Part shown: positions 6,344 to 9,120 of the stretch, piece after piece
Layout: every line of letters begins with the position of its first letter
How positions within the stretch are numbered: position 1 is the first letter of the stretch
Assembly: GCA_030613285.1 (NCBI GenBank)
Contig: JAUWME010000060.1
Span: 1 to 9,120 of the forward strand
Source of the DNA: Candidatus Zymogenus sp.
Lineage (GTDB): Bacteria; Desulfobacterota; Zymogenia; Zymogenales; Zymogenaceae
Length of the DNA stretch: 9,120 bases
Direction: 5' to 3'
Translations under genes and position numbers: made by a program
The notes under the pieces: generated by a model
Told to the model about the DNA's origin: nothing
Database searches by the model: none
The model's input: the letters and a program-made list of their open reading frames with translations, nothing else

Positions 6344-6724
6344 CTATTTTTTCTTATACACCTCATCGGGGTCAAAAACCGGCTCTCCCTCTTTCACCAG
6401 CTGGCCGTCACTTACCCTTCGGTAAAAACAGGAGCGATACCCTGTATGGCACGCAGCACCCCCCACCTGCTCAACCTTAATTAGCACCGTATCATCGTCG
6501 CAGTCAACATAGATGTCCTTAATCTTCTGGACGTGGCCCGACGTCTCCCCCTTTTTCCACAGTTTATTTCTCGAACGGCTGAAATAAACAACCTCCCCCT
6601 CATTTAGTGTCCTCTCCCACGACTCTGGGCTTAAAAACCCAAGCATCAACACCTCACCGGTCTTATAATCTTGAACCACGGCCGGCACAAGTCCGCCTAA
6701 CTTTTCAAAATCCAACTTAATCAC
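6344..6724 (-). CDS. hisI: Phosphoribosyl-AMP cyclohydrolase HisI
   Basis: HisI opens the purine ring of phosphoribosyl-AMP, the third step of histidine synthesis, as a cytoplasmic zinc-dependent homodimer. The 126-residue product is the single-domain form without a fused HisE. Signatures are [20 protein letters not shown] (45-64), the metal-binding DCDDD (74-78), and [16 protein letters not shown] (87-102) with C92 and C99, which together with C75 are the expected zinc ligands. The start is a GTG at 6722-6724. An in-frame TAA lies seven codons upstream (6743-6745) with no ATG, GTG or TTG between, and the next internal Met is residue 27, inside the conserved fold, so GTG is well supported. 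The Shine-Dalgarno is weak. hisI heads the minus-strand series and is not beside other his genes in this window. Confidence 0.95.
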   Translation of the reverse strand: MIKLDFEKLGGLVPAVVQDYKTGEVLMLGFLSPESWERTLNEGEVVYFSRSRNKLWKKGETSGHVQKIKDIYVDCDDDTVLIKVEQVGGAACHTGYRSCFYRRVSDGQLVKEGEPVFDPDEVYKKK

Positions 6725-6762
6725 AAAAAACCCCAGAAAGTATTACTATTACCACTCACCCC

Positions 6763-6791
6763 TTTTTATCATCTAAAGTCAGAAAATTCAA
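6763..6791 (-). promoter_or_regulatory. Weak candidate promoter for hisI and downstream genes
   Basis: On the minus strand TTGAAT (6786-6791) and TAAAAA (6763-6768) are 17 bases apart, each a 4/6 match to consensus. It would give a leader of roughly 30 bases before the hisI GTG. A TTGACT further upstream has no partner -10 at a normal distance. This is the best candidate I find, but it is not compelling. Confidence 0.25.
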
Positions 6792-6850
6792 GAGTTTTTT
6801 TGTCTCTTTCAAAGTCAACAGGGACTGAAAAATATTAGTTGAAATATATT

Positions 6851-6879
6851 TTGACAAGATAGCGTCATTGATATAGAAT
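6851..6879 (+). promoter_or_regulatory. Sigma-70 promoter of the TPR gene
   Basis: A perfect TTGACA (6851-6856) and TAGAAT (6874-6879, 5/6 to consensus) are separated by the optimal 17 bases. Transcription would begin near 6886, about 52 bases before the TPR-protein ATG. TGATATAGA (6869-6877) could alternatively serve as an extended -10. This is the closest match to consensus in the window, and it is overlaid by a perfect inverted repeat. Confidence 0.75.
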
Positions 6880-6893
6880 CCTATATCAATGAC
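6864..6893. promoter_or_regulatory. Perfect 13-bp inverted repeat over the -10 box: probable operator
   Basis: GTCATTGATATAG (6864-6876), a four-base centre AATC, and CTATATCAATGAC (6881-6893) form a perfect inverted repeat. It covers the second half of the promoter spacer, the -10 box and the expected start of transcription, where a bound dimer would block RNA polymerase. It is A/T-rich and lacks a following T tract, so it is unlikely to be a terminator. No regulator gene in the window is an obvious partner. Confidence 0.65.
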
Positions 6894-6929
6894 AAATCCC
6901 GTTAATCCCATTAGTCACTTTTGAGGCAA

Positions 6930-6971
6930 AGGCGTAAATGTTGAGAAACTCTGAACCCGTAGGCGTAAATG
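6930..6971 (+). repeat. 11-bp direct repeat AGGCGTAAATG at and just inside the TPR gene start
   Basis: AGGCGTAAATG occurs at 6930-6940, where its last three bases are the TPR start codon, and again at 6961-6971 within codons 8-12. The copies start 31 bases apart, about three helical turns. The second ATG is out of frame with the gene. It may be a small duplication or a repeated protein-binding site. Confidence 0.5.
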
Positions 6972-7732
6972 GAAATTTCCCAGACGAGTATGAGGAGAGG
7001 AAGAAGTTCTACAAAAACTCCCTCGATCTTTTTCTGTTGATGATCAAACAAGAGCCAAAAAACCCACCCGCTTGGGGACACATTGGGCTTCTTCTCTACG
7101 AGCTGGGACGTTTTGACGAGAGCCTTGAATACTTTGCAAAGATCAACGACACTGAACCGGACAACGCCGTGGCCCTTGACGCCAGGGGTTTTGTGGAGAT
7201 GGAGCGGGGAGATTTTGCAGCCGCAGCCTCCCACTTTAAAAAGGTCATCCAGCTAAGTCCAAAACGGAGCGACGTGGCCTCAGACTTGGCGCTCTGCCTT
7301 TACCATCTAAAGCGATTTGATGATTTGAAGGCAATCCTTGAAAAATCGGTGGGAAAAAAAATGGGAGTGAAGGAACACTATCTTTTGGGAAAGACCGCAG
7401 ATGCCGAGGGTGAAGAATCGGCCGACCACTACAGAAGATCCCTCGAACTCTACCAACCCCCGTCAGGCCCGGTTCGGGAGGCACAGTACGCCACCCTAAA
7501 CGCCATGAGAGGCGTTGCTTACTCGTTGTTGAAGGACAAACCACCCCAAGAATCTAAAATACCTATTGGGGCAATTGATACAATGGGGGCTTTTCTGGAG
7601 GCGACGAGGCGAGCCAGCTTTACTGACCCTGACAGGATGATCCTTTCGGCTTTTGATTTGACCTTTAAGACGAGGGGTGATTTTATTAAGGAGATAAAAG
7701 ATTATATTGGCAAGCTCCATGATTTAGAATAA
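6938..7732 (+). CDS. TPR-repeat protein of unknown function
   Basis: The 264-residue protein contains about four tetratricopeptide repeats: residues 43-76 (AWGHIGLLLYELGRFDESLEYF), 77-110 (ALDARGFVEMERGDFAAAASHF), 111-144 (ASDLALCLYHLKRFDDLKAIL) and a weaker one at 145-178. Such helical repeats form protein-binding surfaces; the partner is unknown. An N-terminal helix (17-38) precedes them, and the last 80 residues form a separate region with GAFLEATRRASFTDPDRMILSAFDLTF. There is no signal peptide or membrane segment, so it is probably cytoplasmic. The ATG is the first start after an in-frame TAA (6935-6937), with AAAGG five bases upstream. The gene stands alone, divergent from hisI and converging on recJ (33-base gap), with its own promoter and likely operator. 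Confidence 0.88.
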   Translation: MLRNSEPVGVNGNFPDEYEERKKFYKNSLDLFLLMIKQEPKNPPAWGHIGLLLYELGRFDESLEYFAKINDTEPDNAVALDARGFVEMERGDFAAAASHFKKVIQLSPKRSDVASDLALCLYHLKRFDDLKAILEKSVGKKMGVKEHYLLGKTADAEGEESADHYRRSLELYQPPSGPVREAQYATLNAMRGVAYSLLKDKPPQESKIPIGAIDTMGAFLEATRRASFTDPDRMILSAFDLTFKTRGDFIKEIKDYIGKLHDLE

Positions 7733-7765
7733 TAACATAATGGGATACTGGCAATCGGCCAACCC

Positions 7766-9120
7766 TCACACTGCCTTGAGGTCACGGATATTGAGCTCTG
7801 TACTGCTATTTCCCCCCCATTTGTTCTCACGCAAATTGAAGGCGACATCCACAACATCCATCCCCGAAGATGCCATCTCCCCCTTCCCAAAGGCAATGGC
7901 GTTCCATCTGTGGTTATTGTCCTTGAAGGTCAATTTTAGATGATTTTTTCCCACGAGCCTCATCTCGTTGATAACAAGCCCCTTGGCAAGAAAAACCGGC
8001 TCTGGATTTGTGGAGCCGAAAGGTGAAAGGAGCTTCGTCTCGCGCATAAGGTTATACTTCTTGATGTCGGATAACGTTATCTCAGCATCTATTTTTAGGG
8101 TTGGGATAAAGTGATCCTCTGTGGTCATATCGGTTACAACCTCTTCAAATCTTTCTGTAAATTCGTCGATTTTATCCGCTTCAATTACCAGCCCCGCAGC
8201 ATATTTGTGCCCCCCAAATTCGATGAGTAGGACCTCAAGTTTTGATATTCCATTGTAGATATGGAATCCCGAAATACTTCTGGCAGAACCTTTTCCCATA
8301 CCGTCCATGTCGTTCATAAGAGATATCATAATGGTGGGGCGATAGTAACGATCTATGAGACGAGAAGCGACTATCCCCACAACTCCTGGGTGCCATTTGT
8401 CCGAGGCAAGCACGATGGAGCGACGATTTGTGATGAATCCATCCCTCTCGACAATCTCAATTGCGTCTTTTAAGGCCTCCGCCTCCAGAGATTGTCTTTG
8501 CTTGTTTTCTATCTCGATTGCCAAGGCAATATCGTGGGCTTGGGCGGGGTCGTCAGTGGTTAATAACCTTACGCTCTCTGTTGCTCTTCCGACCCGTCCA
8601 GAAGCATTCAGTCTTGGAGCAAGTCGAAAGCTGACCGCTCCTACACTGATGTTATCGGTTTTTACACCTGTAACATTTCTTAGTGCAACGATACCCGGAC
8701 GGTAGTCCTCCTTTAGCTCATCAAGTCCGAACTTGACAAATAATCGGTTCTCGCCTGTCAGAGGGACGATGTCGGCGATGGTGCCCAATGCCACAAGGTC
8801 GAGGTATCTTTTGAGGTTAGGGAGTTTATCGACAAAAAGTCCCCTCTCTCTAAGTTCCATTCTTAGCGCAATGAGGAAATTGTATGCGATCCCGACACCG
8901 GCAATGTTTTTTGATGGGAAGGGGCAGTCGGCCCTCTTTGGATTTACAATTGCCCCCGCATCCGGCACAACCTCCGGCACCTCGTGATGATCCGTAATAA
9001 TTACTTCAATCCCCAACGAGTTTGCAAGGGCCACCTCGTCAACATTTGAGATGCCGCAATCAACGGTGATGATAACATCTCCACCCTGCTCCTTTATGTG
9101 GCGTACACTCTGAGCCCTCA
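7766..9120 (-). CDS. recJ: Single-stranded-DNA exonuclease RecJ, C-terminal three quarters (runs off right edge)
   Basis: RecJ degrades single-stranded DNA 5' to 3' using Mn/Mg ions, in RecF-pathway recombination, mismatch repair and base-excision repair. About 450 residues are present; the family is usually 550-600, so the N-terminus with the first DxD-type metal motif lies outside the window. Numbering from the first complete codon, ITVDCGIS holds D20, IITDHHEVP holds the name-giving DHH at 43-45, and VALGTIADIVPL (109-120) and RLNASGRVG (169-177) follow. The DHHA1 domain has GSARSISGF and EFGGHKYAAG (GGHKYAAG at 302-309). The C-terminal OB-fold carries FGSTNPEPVF and GKNHLKLTF. The frame runs open to the right edge, well past the GTG at 9032-9034, so that codon is not the start. 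The stop TGA is at 7766-7768. Confidence 0.96.
   Translation of the reverse strand, partial: RAQSVRHIKEQGGDVIITVDCGISNVDEVALANSLGIEVIITDHHEVPEVVPDAGAIVNPKRADCPFPSKNIAGVGIAYNFLIALRMELRERGLFVDKLPNLKRYLDLVALGTIADIVPLTGENRLFVKFGLDELKEDYRPGIVALRNVTGVKTDNISVGAVSFRLAPRLNASGRVGRATESVRLLTTDDPAQAHDIALAIEIENKQRQSLEAEALKDAIEIVERDGFITNRRSIVLASDKWHPGVVGIVASRLIDRYYRPTIMISLMNDMDGMGKGSARSISGFHIYNGISKLEVLLIEFGGHKYAAGLVIEADKIDEFTERFEEVVTDMTTEDHFIPTLKIDAEITLSDIKKYNLMRETKLLSPFGSTNPEPVFLAKGLVINEMRLVGKNHLKLTFKDNNHRWNAIAFGKGEMASSGMDVVDVAFNLRENKWGGNSSTELNIRDLKAV

Noticed and set aside
6786..6815. Small AAGAG/CTCTT stem in the hisI upstream region as an attenuator
   Set aside because: Five weak pairs around a nine-base loop, with no histidine-rich leader peptide and no alternative pairing visible.
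6889..6924. Possible 11-residue leader peptide (MTNPVNPISHF) between the promoter and the TPR gene
   Set aside because: The ATG lies about three bases from the predicted transcript start with no ribosome site. It has no run of a regulatory amino acid and no attenuator hairpin follows.
7733..7765. Terminator between the convergent TPR and recJ genes
   Set aside because: Only a TGGC/GCCA stem of about four pairs is present, with no T tract on either strand.
9032..9034. GTG as the start of recJ
   Set aside because: The frame continues upstream through the conserved ITVDCGIS motif to the window edge, so the gene is truncated by the window rather than starting here.

Overview
The window looks like a chromosomal housekeeping segment from a Gram-negative bacterium, most likely a deltaproteobacterial (Desulfobacterota-type) lineage. 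This rests on the Geobacter-like character of the adenylosuccinate lyase and on a V4R-domain protein and a LarA-family protein in one operon; no rRNA or other marker is present, so the assignment is inference. Sigma-70-type promoter elements can be read in several gaps. I see no insertion sequence, tRNA, CRISPR array or phage gene. There is no gene-free stretch over 300 bases; the two largest gaps (1634-1832 and 6725-6937) carry promoters.

Layout. Positions 1-1633 (minus strand) hold purB followed by the start of purF, two purine biosynthesis genes 14 bases apart. Divergent from purB is tilS (1833-3227, plus), the tRNA-Ile2 lysidine synthetase. Its start lies so close to an extended -10 box that its mRNA may be leaderless. 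From 6724 down to 3242 runs a minus-strand series: hisI, a V4R-domain protein, a LarA-like nickel-pincer enzyme homologue, a small membrane protein made of three 53-residue repeats, then a second polytopic membrane protein behind a strong RNA hairpin. Gaps are 41-51 bases for the first four genes and about 100 for the last, so the first four are probably co-transcribed.

Divergent from hisI is a TPR-repeat protein (6938-7732, plus). Its promoter has a consensus TTGACA box and a perfect 13-bp inverted repeat lying over the -10 element, which looks like a repressor operator. The 3' three quarters of recJ (7766-9120, minus) converge on the TPR gene and run off the right edge.

How the genes work together. 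purB/purF (IMP and AMP synthesis), hisI (histidine synthesis), tilS (AUA decoding) and recJ (single-strand DNA exonuclease for repair) are ordinary core functions. The less ordinary part is the V4R + LarA-like + repeat-membrane-protein group behind hisI. The LarA homologue keeps the cofactor-binding lysine and histidines but differs at substrate-side positions of lactate racemase, so it probably acts on another 2-hydroxyacid. Together with a possible small-molecule-binding V4R protein, this is the best candidate here for an undescribed function.
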